Source: Zonotrichia leucophrys gambelii
Lineage: Eukaryota > Chordata > Aves > Passeriformes > Passerellidae
Assembly (NCBI RefSeq): GCF_028769735.1
Contig: NC_088170.1
Span: 60,545,585 to 60,609,584 of the forward strand
Length of the DNA stretch: 64,000 nt
Reading direction: 5' to 3'
Shown here: piece by piece, positions 38,161 through 52,358 of the stretch
Layout of the letters: the number at the start of each line of letters is the position of its first letter
Position numbering within the stretch: position 1 is the first letter of the stretch
Program-made: the position numbers and the translations under genes
Notes under the pieces: model-generated
The model's input: only the letters and a program-made list of their open reading frames with translations
Told to the model about the DNA's origin: nothing
Database searches by the model: none

Positions 38161-39445
38161 ATGGCTTCAATAGTTTTTGAAAATTCCGAGACTGGGAGAA
38201 ACAGAAAGGGGATTTTCTCAATTTGTTTTCAGAACCTCCCAAACACTTTTGGACTGCAGTTTATGGTATTTAGCAGAATACTATTTGATACAAGAAGGTG
38301 ATATGAAGCTTAATATTGAGGAATATCATAAATACGAATGTGGAGTATCCAAGAAGATATAAAATCTAGAGCACCTTCACAAAAACATATCATGAGAAAT
38401 ACATATAAACTGGATATAGCAAATATTGTGTGTTTCCAGTAACGTACTGAAAAATGGAGATCTCTGTAACTGAGCAATGTTGAAAAACATTTCTGCAGAG
38501 CACATCATAATGATTTGCAACTTGAATGTTAAATTATTTTACATCTTTTGTAATACCTACAGGTATATGTGGCTTATCAGCACGATAAACTGGTAAGTCA
38601 GGCTGTACAGTTTGATGTTTTTTTCCTAACCCTGTTTGCATTTAAACTAAAGCTACACTATATGCACTGCAGGCAAAATTCACTTAGAAATGTAACTCAA
38701 ATGCAAACATGAACTGGTTGTGACCTCTTTTATAAAAAAAAACCACAATCAAAGCACAATGTGTCACACAGACAGCATTAATATATACTATACTGAAACA
38801 TACAGTACTATACTACAGCCTTTAATTAATCCTTCTACTAGTGCAGGAATATTTCTACTAATAACTACTTTTAAAATTTCTAAAGGATTAACTTGTATCT
38901 ACACCTCTGGAGGTTATTTTAGGTTTTAAATCACACAGTATGAGAATTTTCCCCCCCAATATTAAATTGAAATGTTAATCTTTTCCAGCTTCATCACATT
39001 AGCCCTGGTTACTTATTTGCCCAACTTTGAATTATCTTTATTCATCCATTGGGTTCGCACATTTTAAATTCTCTGAGCTTCACAATCATTACTCAACAAA
39101 GCCCTATCTGATGAGTTCTCTAAATTTATTCCCTACAGCTCTCCTGGTAATTTGCATTACTTTTGCCTGGACACTTCAGTTTGTTAATAGTTTTCTGGTA
39201 GTAACTATACAGAATTCTAAAGATTAGGGCTGAGGTCCCGGGCTCAGCTGATACAAGATGAACCCAGCTTGGGAAAAGGCATGAAAGCAAAATTTCTTTC
39301 TTGATTTTTCTGCAATTGAAATCGTCTTGGTGCTGATCTAGGTTTGATACAAACTAAAGTATGTTGACAGTTGTTTCAGAGAGCCTGTAGGAGCAGACCA
39401 GGTTCCTGGAGCACTCAAGGTTTCTGAACCCCTATAATTTGTGCT
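38161..39445. other. Intronic sequence without a recognised gene
   Basis: AT-rich intron between a CR1 remnant and an inverted-repeat cluster. Nothing else recognised. Confidence 0.7.
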
Positions 39446-39498
39446 CTGTTGTACCTGGTGGTACAACAGGTGTTCCCAGCTCTACATTCTGGGAACAC
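39446..39498. repeat. Two adjacent perfect 10-bp hairpins
   Basis: CTGTTGTACC (39446-39455) pairs with GGTACAACAG (39460-39469) across a TGGT loop. The next base opens a second stem, GTGTTCCCAG (39470-39479), pairing with CTGGGAACAC (39489-39498) across a 9-base loop. Function is unknown; the cluster lies about 57 bp from the end of a minus-strand LTR. Confidence 0.85.
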
Positions 39499-39554
39499 AC
39501 CTGAGCAAAGAAGACTGTTGTCTGCCTGGTGAACATACATCCTTCTGATTTTCT

Positions 39555-40011
39555 TGTGTTTGGTAACTTCAGGGTCCCCTGGATGAAGGGAAGGAAATGA
39601 TGAATCTGACCCTATGTTCTTAGAAGGCTAATTTATTATTTTACGGTATTATATTATATTCAAGAATGCTATACTAAAACTATACTAAAGAATAGAGAAA
39701 GGATACTTACAGAAGGCTTAACAAGATACTAATGAAAACTTGTGACTCTCCAGAGTCCCAACACAGCCTGACTGTGATCGGTCATTAAATCAAAACAATT
39801 TACATGTTGGATATACAATCTCCAACCACATTCCAAAACAGCAAAACACAGGAGAAGCAAATGAGGTAATATTGTTTTCCTTTTTCTCGGAGGCTTCTCT
39901 GCTTCCCAGGAGAAGAAATCCTGGAGAAGGGATTTTTCCAGAAAATATGATGGTGACACTTGGGAAAATCACCAGCCAATAACTGAGCCAAGTTTCTGCT
40001 AGCAGCAGTCA
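39555..40011 (-). mobile_element. Solo LTR, related to the one at 17.2-17.6 kb
   Basis: On the minus strand the element starts near TGACTGCTGCTAGCAG and carries TTGCTTCTCCTGTGTTTTGC, TTTGGAATGTGGTTGGAGAT, TTTAATGACCGATCACAGTC and TTTAGTATAGTTTTAGTATA. An AATAAA polyadenylation signal (39632-39637 on the plus strand as TTTATT) is followed by TTAGCCTTCTAAGAACATAG, and the LTR ends AAACACA at 39555. The order of blocks matches 17230-17624 in reverse orientation, but this copy keeps its polyadenylation signal and lacks part of the middle. Both ends are set by TG/CA and similarity; no target duplication is convincing. No viral genes are attached. Confidence 0.8.
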
Positions 40012-41435
40012 CAGAATCTCAAAAAACCCCAAATCAGATGAACTGAATGTCTGTGCACCTCTGTTGAACTCTGCAGGCCCAGCCAGCAGAATTATGGGTT
40101 CTGCCAAGCCACAGGTGACAGTGGCTTAGTCTGTGACCTTGTGCTGACACATGTTATTGAGAGGGGCACTGGACACTGACTCAGAGGAGCACCTGCCAGC
40201 ACCCTGGAATAGCCAGAAATGTTCTGGCCTCCTAGAACCCTCTGCCTTGGCAGCCCAGCTGTCTGGCAGGGCAGGCAGGGAGCTCAGTTGAGATGCTGAC
40301 TGCACCACAGCTCAGACAAGTTCATCCCACTCAGCCTCCTGAATTCACACACAGATCAAGTGTGTCCATGGCTATCTACTGGGCAGGGGATGGAGCTGAC
40401 AGATTCTCCTGGAGACAGAGGTAACTCCAGTGACTGCTGGTTTTCTTTCAGTTGAACCCTTTCAGAAGCTGTGGGGGAGCCAGTGATCTCTTGGATTCCT
40501 CTGGAAGCACACAGCAGGAAGGAGCTGTCATCTTTGGATGAAGATGCTGTCTAAAGGCTGAATGGCCTCACTCTCTGAATTTCATGCATAAAACCCTATT
40601 CCTTAAGGTTCTATTTCTTGGATGCCTGTGGGAATGGGCTTGACCTGTACTGACAGATGTAGTCCCCAGGTGACATTTTTTAATGTTGTATTATGATGTA
40701 CACCTGACCTGGATGTTATCTTTCCTCATTGGTCGCATTCTTGCAGTACATCAAAACTGACCATCTCTTAAACTTCTATGAAATAATAGTATTTGTCTAT
40801 TGTCATGATCTGCAGGCTCAGGGATCTTTAAGCTTCCCAGCAGTGTCAGCAGTGCTGTGGAGGATGATGATCTGCCTTGGCCACAGGGCACCGCCTTCTG
40901 ACCATGAACCTTGTTGCTAATCACACACCAGGTATATCAACTGTCAAAATAATGACCATTTATGCAGCCTCAGAACAGACACGAAGTATACCATGTGCAA
41001 CACTACTCCAACCTTTCAGAGTTTAAAAAGGCACTGTAGAAATTATGAAAGTCACCCTTTTCAATGCAAAAGTATTATTTTTAGAAGTGGCTGTTTTTTC
41101 ATATATAAAGGAAATTATATGTATCCAATTTTGATTCCTTCCTTATTACTTCCCTGGGAAAATGACAAAATATTTAATTATAACATTAAAATAGTAAATA
41201 TTATGTTTTATGACTAAAAATTAATTTTAAAAATATCATACATGTTGATATAGTCACTACCATTACGTTTTGGAGCTTCTGACCATTTACTTTCTTTGCA
41301 TTTCATATTTTTGATGAAACCCAACTCCTGCCTCTGGCCTAAGAATAAGAGAGGAAATACAACAAAGCCCATAAAATCTTACTAATAAAGAACACGTGCA
41401 AGAACCCAATCAGATCAAGAAGTCACTGACTTTAT

Positions 41436-41469
41436 CTAAGATTTCTTCTTTTCTAAGATTTCTTCTTTC
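41436..41469. repeat. 17-bp tandem duplication, two copies
   Basis: CTAAGATTTCTTCTTTT at 41436-41452 is followed directly by CTAAGATTTCTTCTTTC at 41453-41469; only the last base differs. It merges into a pyrimidine-rich tail. Confidence 0.9.
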
Positions 41470-44400
41470 TTCTTCCTAAATGTTGAAATATCCACAGTTA
41501 CATGTTCCCTGAATGTGGGGGTGAAAATCTGACATCATATTAATAAGAGACCTACCTCTTCAAGAGGCACTTTCAACAAGAATATGATTTTTACTATCAA
41601 GTATCTCTTCTCATTCTTCTATGCCCTTGAAAACTCTTTCTGCTGTTAAAAGACATGGCTTTTGAAGAACTACTATTTTTATCTGTACTCATCTATCCTC
41701 ATGAATGCTTTGTTTTCCATTTTAAATCAGAATATTTCATTAACTACTGTGCTTAGGTCTTAGGAGGGTAGCATTTTATTATCTTTATGTTGATTAATTT
41801 TCTTTTGTATCCATCTGCTGTGGAGTGCTCAGGATGTCCTGCACACAAGGGAACACTGCACACAGTAAGTGGGTGGAATTTTGAATACCTTACAATTTTT
41901 ACAAGGAAGAATGGAATCAAAACTACTGGAATCAAACACCAGCACTTTATAAAACCATTATCACCACAATACAGTAATTAAAATCTCCATTGCCTACATG
42001 GAACAGTCCTTAACTCATTTTTTTAAATTTACAGATATTAAAATGAAATGTTAATTGAAAATGCATTAGCTGAACAGAAGGGTTTTGATCATTTAGGCTA
42101 AATTTGACTTGAGAGAAGAAATGAAAGCCTATGTAAAACTTAATATCTTCTCAAGGAGACAGCATGGGGACTGTCTCCAGGTGAATGGAATCAGAGCACC
42201 TCTCAGTGCTGCTTATGTGCCAGCTGTTGGAAGAGTCACAGGCAAGACTTTGGCTGTGACCCACATTCTCTTCCCCAACAGAGCTCATTCTATTGCTGAC
42301 CCTTTATACCTGTGCCTACAACAACTGCAAGCTTTGTCCTTGAATAATCAAGTAATGCAAAACACCAAGGTTTCACCCATGGGATGTATTCAACCTGGTT
42401 TTTTAAGATATAATAATTAAAGATTTCTGGATTGTTAGGGAAATCCCAGCTAACTCTCACCCTTTTGCCAAATAATATTCCATCAGTAAAAGAAACAGAG
42501 GTGAAATTCTGTTTTCATTTAAGCCAGCTGGAAATTTACCATGGAATTCAGTGGGGCCAGAGAAAGTCCCTGATCATGTAAGGGGTTAAACAGCTTCAGT
42601 GATCTTGGAATTTTTGCCAGCAAATGAATTTGAGACAATTCCAAACAATCAAATAATAAAAAGTGGATTTTTGACAAAATTAATGGCACAATAACTAAAA
42701 CAATTGCTTTTCATGGAATAAATTAAAGATTATTATATTAAAAGCAAATAAGATGTGCTTTACAAAACAACTATTATGGAGATTTTATGAGGAAAACAAA
42801 AATTTGATAGAAAAAAAAAGAGTTCTACTTAGTGCATTATTGGTAAGTGTATTGGTTGAATTAGTTTCTGTTCTCATTTTTGCCACATGTAATGGTTATG
42901 AACAGGCTTTTTCATGTTTTCATTTGTTATAGAGCTCCACATTGTTAAAATACCTCTTGCTTAATGTATTTGAAATACATTTCTATCCTTATGGATTGCC
43001 AACAACCATGTTTCTTTTTCTTACAGTATTTATACACTGAAAATCTCTCCTTATTTCTGGTACTGCCACTACATATGTCACTTTTAGGAGGCAATCCTAC
43101 CCATAGCATGCATTGCATTTAAACTCTTACATTTTAACACTTTGTAATGATGTCTTACTATAACCTTCAATCATGTGCCTTAACATATCTGGGTTTTGGA
43201 AACACTGAAGCTGTTACATTCCTGCTAATGAGTGTTTACACTCCTAAGCAAAATACAGATCAAGTGCATTTTAATTCTACCACTACACTGGTTAAGAATT
43301 TTGCTGATCTAATAAGGAGGTGGGAGCAACATTTGATATCAGTGACCCATGGAGTCTCCATGCAAGTTTTGACACATTGGAGAGATGACAGTGTGCTGAG
43401 CCAAACCTCCTACAAGAGAAGTTGTACACACACAGAGACACACAATTTGTCTGTTCATCACAGATTTTGCTATTCTGCATATTATAGATTTACATATTGT
43501 GTCAATTCAAGGACCATCTTTGATCTTCATGCCAGAAATAAGGAAAGGAATGTGGGTTATTTTGCTGGGGCAGGTCTTCCTGGGTTACACGAGTCTGCAT
43601 GGCAGTGGCTTTCATTCTGCACAGGAACACCTTCTCCTCTGGTTACAGAACCATGGTTATGTCATCTAAATAAGTGTGTTGGATAATGAAGTTATCATTT
43701 TGAGCCTATTCAGAATTTCTTTAATCAGCACAGTAAATTAAAATCCTACTAAAAAGCAAACAAAGTGAAACCTTTAGGTTTTGGTTGTGTTATTATACAA
43801 AGACCTTGAAATAAATGTTTGATGTGCTTCAGGCAAATATCCCCTGCCTGAAATAGCAAGGTGCTGCTGTATAAAAAAATTCAATTTTAGATAAACGTGC
43901 ATAATAAAATTTGTAATTTTATTACCAATTCAAAACCCAGTAACAATCTCACTGAAGTTAATGTGACTCTGATTTTTAATCTGAGTGAGAGTGGAACTGC
44001 CTCTTGTATTCTTTCTCTTGTTCTGCATTGAATAATATTACCTAGACTGACAGGGAACTTAGCCACAGGTAAGCTGCAAAGCATAGCAACTGTTTATGTA
44101 ATATCATGTATGCCTAAAATAATTAATATCTATAAAGATAGCTTTCTTATCAGCAGTTGCTCAAAAAGACATAAGCAGAAAACGTCAAAATAATAATGCA
44201 TTTAGTCCTACTGAAATGAAATATTTTCACATTTGCAAAACTGCTAAAAAAAGAGATTTGTAGATTTTTGATCCTGAATATACTATTGCTTTTCTACAGC
44301 CCTTTGGAATACTACAGTCATTCACAGCTGTCACAAAAGCAGTAGACAAAGAAAGGTGTATCCAAAGCCTAAAGCAGTAAGGAGGTCACAGAGTATCCTA

Positions 44401-44527
44401 TTTTTAATTCTAAAGAATTTATAACTTAAAAATTTATTTTAAAACAAAAAAAAAAGTATGCTTCAAGGAAAAAAAAAAAACTATACAACTCTACCTTTCT
44501 AAGAATACATTTTGCTTTCACTTTTAG

Positions 44528-44682
44528 ATTGTATCCTGTCCAAGTTGGAGTCACAACTCTTATTTACTACAATAGAACAAAACATTTCAGATTGTTTTAA
44601 TGGTTTTACCATTACTATTAGAAAATATCCCTTCCCAACAATACCAGATTCTACAAGGAACAATACAAACACTCAGTGTCAG
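44528..44682 (+). other. Exon-like island with consensus splice sites (unproven)
   Basis: A tract ending GCTTTCACTTTTAG precedes 44528, and GTGTCAG followed by the full consensus GTAAGT stands at 44682/44683. The 155 bp between are open in one frame, with a peptide including DCFNGFTITIRKYPFP that I do not recognise. It lies on the strand opposite to MAGI2. Chance is a fair explanation in a 47-kb intron. Confidence 0.2.
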
Positions 44683-47045
44683 GTAAGTCTGCACTTGACC
44701 TCCTTCTCTTCTGGCTTACCTGGATGTTCCTGATTCTCTTTGGAATTCACACAGTAGAAAGTAAATTGACTGCAACAAACCTTCTAGTCAAAAAGGGATG
44801 AAAAACAACACAGGTATACAGTCTGAATTTTTATCTCAACTGAATGAGAAATCCCTTCTTTAAAACATTATTCTGGTAGAGATTAACTGGTTCATGGTGG
44901 TTGTGTTTAGATAATCAGCATAGACTGACTCAGCTACTCTACATAGAAACTTAGCTAAATGCAGAATGATTTTCTTAAAACCAAAAATTAAATAAATAAA
45001 TATTTAAACCAATTTATTAATACTGAGAACAATTAAAAAGAAGAATGATTTGTTTCATAAATATAAAAACCAGTCTCGATAAGAAAAAATTTATCTCCCA
45101 GAGTATGTATGCTCAAATAAGTTGCTTGATCTATTCAAGAACTCAAACATTATCTCCTCATGAGGGAAATCAAACATTTCTTTGCTCCGGTTTGTGTAAT
45201 TTTTACCAATAAACTTAATCATTGAAGTCCTAATGTGCTCAGGAGAACTTGTGACAGGATGATCAGTAAAATTCTTCCCCAAAGAAGGCATAACAGTCAA
45301 TAATTAACCAGGAAACTGTGGAGCTGTAAATTTGTATGGTCATATCCAAAAGACTGTGTGGGAATAGGAGAAATACATCTGTAAAATAGCTATATTTTCT
45401 CATGTGTTACCTATTTTCTGCCATAAGGCATAGGCAGACAATATATTATCTGTTTTTTGTCAGAATGAGCATCTGGTAATTAGAAAATCTGGGAATCAAA
45501 GACAGGATTTGGGCAGAACTGGTCTGTTGAGTTTAGTTAGCTGTAAGTTTAGCTTCTGATTTCTTGGCTTCAGTGAACTTGTCACCTGTGATAAGCAAAT
45601 GACCTGGCAGATGTTGTACTGTCACAGCTTTGGACCTGTGTTCAGCTGGGTGCTCAGCTGGTTTGAGGAGTTACGCAGACTTCCTCAACCAATATTTCAC
45701 CTTGCTGTCCACTCAGCTCTGGTAGCTGGTATTAAAAGACACATCTCAGTATCCCTCGAGGGACAGAAGAGCACTGTGAATTAATTTAACATAGCAGTTC
45801 AATCTCTACAAACTTGCTGCAAACTAATGAAATTACATGGTCAAGCAATGACAGACTTGTGCTCCATTTAAGCTCCTCTAATGTTACTTTCAAACACCTA
45901 AGGTAACAAAAAGACACTCCGAGAAAGGCTTGTTATTAAATTAACCTGTGATAAAAGCAAAATTGTGGTGTTGCATTAATGTTTAGGTAACTTGTACCAT
46001 TACATGCCAGACAGTGGTAAAAAAAGTACAAACCTGAAGGATGACATACTTTCCTTTATTTGACCTTCTTAAATGGAAATCTTTGTTACAAGTTCTGTAT
46101 TGATATAACTCTTAATGAAAATTTATTTACTGGACAATGGGTACTTTGTGCTGATTAGGTGGGAAAAAATTGCGTTCTTTGCTGCTATTTATAACACAGC
46201 TAATGATTTTTTTGGGGTGAATAGCTCCTTATTTATCTTCAGATGCTTTTCTTGGCAGGGACAAAGTAAGGACAAAAAGGTCTTTATTTCTTTTTTTGCT
46301 ACAAGGTGATGGGGCTGATTTCTGTAAAATGGCTCTACTCACCAGGTATTCCCACATATATGGGTCATATTTTTCCTATAAATGGTGTTCCCTCTGAATA
46401 TTGCAGTAAAAAACCACTATCCATTTCCTAGTTACTTTAAATATAGTATATTTGCAAGAAGCATCTGGTTTAAAATAGTGTATCATTATTCTGGTTTTAT
46501 TAAAATACCCTGCAGTGTAACTGCCCACCTCTTTACAACAGTTTCACTTTCAGGACAGCTGTGTTGTGGAAAAGGTTTGGAATCAGATGAATCATTGGTT
46601 CTCCTGGGAAGCAGAGTCATGCAGTAAGCTGCTGGCTCTTTGCCCCATAGGCAGGATTTCTAATAGAGACATTAGGACAGCCCCTATCCCTCTGCCATAT
46701 TACAAAATTAATGAGCTCTTTTCAATGACTTTATAAAGTCCATAAGACATGACATAGCAAATTCTTCCTCTGTTATTTAAGTAGTGAGGTTTCAGCTTCT
46801 GATATAGATGGATAATGGCAGGATCCAACATGCAAAGGAAAAGTCTCAGCCTTACACTTGATTTCTGCGGTAGAATGTATTTATCCTGTTAGAAAAGCAG
46901 CTGTAAGCTGAAATTCTGTGGAAATGCCCTTGAGTATTTGGTGTAAAGGACTAGTGTTTCTGTCCTGTAAATGCAATGTAGTACATGCAATGTTTCTCTT
47001 AACCACTATAATATACTAAAATTACAATGAACTCATCTGCATTTA

Positions 47046-48507
<1,462 letters not shown>

Positions 48508-48995
48508 TTCTAGGGTACTCTGTCCATCTGGAGTAAAATTCTGAGCTCCTCAGTGAAAGAGAGATGTGAAGCTCTTGAAGTGGATGGAATGGAGGGTGAT
48601 GAACATGACTGGGGGACTTGAAATCCCTCTGATGAGTAAAGGCTGAGGAAATTGGGCCTGTTCATCCTCCAGGGAAGACTGCATAATTATCTGAAGAGGG
48701 AATGCCAAGGGGACAAAGCCAGGCTCTGCTCAGTGGTGCCAGCCACTAGGACACGAGGCAGTGTCTGATGCACAATTCCATCTGAACATCTGGAAGAACT
48801 TCACTCTGCAGTGACCAAGCACTGGCACGGGCTGCCCAGAGAGGGTGGGGAGTCTCCCTCCTGGGAGATATTTCAGAACCATTTGGATGCAATCCCAAGC
48901 CATGTGCTCTGGGATGACCCTGCTGGAGCAGGGAGGTTGGAACAGATGTCCCACTGTGGTCCCCTCCAACCTGACCCACTCTGTGATTTTGTGCT
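48508..48995 (+). mobile_element. CR1 LINE, 3' half
   Basis: The copy runs from TCTGGAGTAAAATTCTGAGC (end of the reverse transcriptase domain) through GAAATTGGGCCTGTTCATCC, CACGGGCTGCCCAGAGAGGG and GGAGCAGGGAGGTTGGAACA to a terminal CCACTCTGTGATT. Order and spacing match a CR1 3' end. Coding potential is lost through stops and indels. It lies about 1.2 kb upstream of the MAGI2 exon in the antisense orientation relative to the gene. Confidence 0.9.
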
Positions 48996-51924
48996 TACTT
49001 TTGTGTTTTGGAGGTGGTATTTTTAAAGCACTCAGACACTTGGATTTTCAATAAGCATGCTGAATTAATTTCCCAGAGATTATCTGATGTCTGGGGATGC
49101 AGCAGCACCCCTAAAGATCTCCAGCCCTTTGTGAGAACTGTATTGGAGCACAGGGATTCTGGTGTGCCCCTGAGCTCCAGGGAGCTCTGCCAACAGCACA
49201 GACATCAGATGTTTGTTCTGCGTTCTCTCTCCTGAGAAACTTTTCACTATCAAAGAATATTGACAGAAACTGGATCTTCCTCACAAAACACTCTGGCAAA
49301 TCAAGGCTATTCCAGACTCAGCGCAGGAGGAAGCTCACATATTAGATGAGTATCACTAGCTTACTGTTTCTTCAATATATTTTTAATGTAGACAAGCTTG
49401 GATTACTAGTCTATCAATTAAGAAAAAATATAAGTTACAGAAAATGTTAGCCCTGCTTTGAGTGAAAATTTGGACCAGATGATATAAAGAGCTCCCTCAC
49501 AACTGAAATTTTAATGATTTTATACTATTTAGTGTTAATACACCCTGGTTTGTTTTAAACATGTGGATATTCAGCAGTCATTAATGACAGATGATGGCAA
49601 AGTCTCACAGGAGGTCCAACAACAGACCTGGTTATTCCTGTGTTTCTCTGCTTTGATCACAGTCTTTGTTCAACTCACGTGGAAAACTTTAATGGACTAA
49701 GTTTTGGATTCTGAATCCCTCTCTTAAGTTGGAAGCTAAGGACCTAATCTTTCTGCCCTTACATTACTGAGTCATGTTTTTTTCAGATATGGTAGAGATA
49801 TGATAATACCTTTTGCATGTCTTGCATTAATTAACTATTAATTAAATATTCTATCTAATCTGCTTAGACAACAGTGGTAGATAACACTGTGCCTTGGTTT
49901 AGGGTGTTCTGATAACCAAGTCTGCACATCTTCTCTCCCCCTTCACTCTCAGAACTAGTCTTAAAGGTGCAGAACTTAATATCTAGCACAAACAGAACAG
50001 ATGAAGGGGGATACAAGCATCATAAAGTCACCCCAGGACCCACTGTCACTTGGATGGTTCCATCCTCTTACACTACTCAGGGAGCCAGCTCCAAGGGCCC
50101 TGCACTGCACTGTGTACTGCAGACCTATAAAAGATCGGGTGGTCACTTCCCACAAAAAAATGGAGAAAGGAGCAATCCACGATCAATAGCTGCTTGAATT
50201 CAGGGTGACTCTATCCCTGCTACAGCAGCTTCCATCCCCTGAAGAACTTTATTGTTCTTGATAAAATCTTGCTGAGTCCCATTTCCCTCCTGCATCTGTT
50301 CTCATTTCCTCAGGCTGGAGGACCTGAGATCCCTGGAAATGGTTAAAGCAACTCCCTGGCTAATGGAATAATCAATGGCTATTGCCTCTTTTACTCCTTC
50401 ACCCTGGAGGAACTGAGTTGTTGCTAACAGTAATTCTGCCATCCTTTATAGTTTTCTGTAAGCACTACAGACATTGTAATTTTAATAATGCATATTTACA
50501 GAGGTGGACACAGCTACTAGAGCATCTTAAACACCCATCAAGGTCTGAACATGAGATCTATATATAGCAATCTTACAGACCACAAGCAAATTCTTTCCTT
50601 GCCTTTAACCTAGAGCTACACTTCTTAATAGATTTTGTCTTTAACTGCCTCCATATAGACAGATAAGCAAGCCTAAAACTTACGGTGATTCAAAACTGAA
50701 AACAAAGGACTAATTCCAAACCTCAGATTTGTACAGAAATATATTTCATCTTTTGTTATGCAGCATCAAGGCTTAATAGGACACAGTTGCTGCTACTTGT
50801 AATATTTAGCCCTTCATTAATGCAAAAAGAACTCAGTTACAATTTTGTTACCAAGGAAACCTATGAAAAAATTATCTCTGAATTCCATAATGAAAGAATA
50901 TTATACTTTTAGATATTTCAGGACCAAAATCAACAAGGGGTATTTGCACTATGCATATTTCTGACAAATGCAATTTATAGGTGCAGTTGAAGACACAAAA
51001 TGAGAAGCTCTCAAGTAACCATGACCAGGCCAGTCATGAAAGTGCTGTCACACAACCTGTAGGTACCTTAGACATTGCAGGACCTTGGTCTACAAAATCT
51101 GGACCTTCCTTGATTTTATGACCACATCATTCACCAAACTATCTCCTCTCAAAACATGTATTAAGGTCATTCAGTGAGCAGCTATTTTGTTTAGATTTTT
51201 AACTTTAAGATGGATACTTGGTACATTTTAGAGATATTTAAGTTATGTGATATATATTTTTATTATTATTATGTTTTAAAAAGACCCTTTGCCTTTGCAG
51301 ATGGTTTCTTCTCTTCCACAGGGGAATTATGGTGATTTGCCAACTTGAGTCCAGGCTTTCTTTGCTCATGTGTGTTGTATGATGGTGCTTAATCCCAGGA
51401 GCATCTGAAAGAATATTTTTCTTTTAATGAGTTTAAGGCACCTGAGGGCAGGTGCTTAGACATGTAAGAAATCTTTACTTCTATTAAAAAACGAGAGTGT
51501 TAATTTAATAGAAATAAACTATTTTTGAAATACTTCTTTTATGAGCTAGGGGAACAATAAATAAATGGAACTATTATGTTGACTTCTAGTGCAGATTGGA
51601 AAAATGGTCATTTCATGTAGTGTTCAGTCCAGATTGCCTTTATTAGTAAAAAAAAGAAAGAATTATTGATTCTAGAAGACTTCCAGGGTTGGAAAACTCT
51701 GCACCAGTTTGTAGAGGCAGAAGAAGAACTAGGAATTTATGTCTATTTTTAATCTCAGTATTCAATTACATAATTATAACATTTTAGTGTTTACTTGGGA
51801 GCAGAGTGCACAGCCTGACTTGGAACATATTTCTACTACTTAGAGGCCACTGAGTCTTCATGGTCTCTGTTCAGCTCTGCTACTTTTAAAAGCAGGAAAG
51901 GTGGTGCTCCCTTATTTTTTTTCC

Positions 51925-51969
51925 TTTTCTTTTCCATAACTACACTCCATGTAGTTATGGAAAAGAAAA
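51925..51969. repeat. 19-bp perfect inverted repeat with 7-base loop
   Basis: The left arm TTTTCTTTTCCATAACTAC (51925-51943) pairs exactly with 51951-51969 across the loop ACTCCAT. After two mismatches a few more T:A pairs extend the stem. It is a stand-alone hairpin; I see no flanking target duplication or terminal motif that would make it a known miniature transposon. Confidence 0.9.
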
Positions 51970-52290
51970 AAAAAGGCAATTTTATTTATTTGTCAGCATG
52001 AGAATATGAATATTAGTCAAAGCTCCCAGAACTGTGACAGGAAAGACTCAGTACTTTACACATATTTTAAAGAACACTTCATCCTTGCAGTAAATAATCT
52101 GTATTTCACTGTCTTTAGCAGCATCTCAAGGATAATATTGTACTAGTTGTGCCCTTGTAGAGTCTATATGATGGTCAGGAAAGTAGAAGTAAAGGCCTTC
52201 CCTACATGGTCCAATACCAACTCATAAACTGGGCTCACAGGTTGCAATGTTCCAAGCTAACAGGAACATTATAAATATTTAAATCTTTAC

Positions 52291-52307
52291 TTTTTTTTTT
52301 TTTTTTT
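52291..52307. repeat. T17 homopolymer
   Basis: Seventeen T residues, nine bases before the tandem 21-bp repeat. Read on the minus strand it would be a poly-A run, but no retrogene is recognisable beside it. Confidence 0.9.
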
Positions 52308-52316
52308 GTTAAGGGC

Positions 52317-52358
52317 AAACCTGGCACACCACTATCCAAACCTGGCACACCGCTATCC
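52317..52358. repeat. 21-bp tandem duplication, two copies
   Basis: Two head-to-tail copies, 52317-52337 and 52338-52358, differ at one base only: AAACCTGGCACACC is followed by ACTATCC in the first and GCTATCC in the second. The low divergence suggests a fairly young duplication and possible copy-number polymorphism. Confidence 0.93.
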
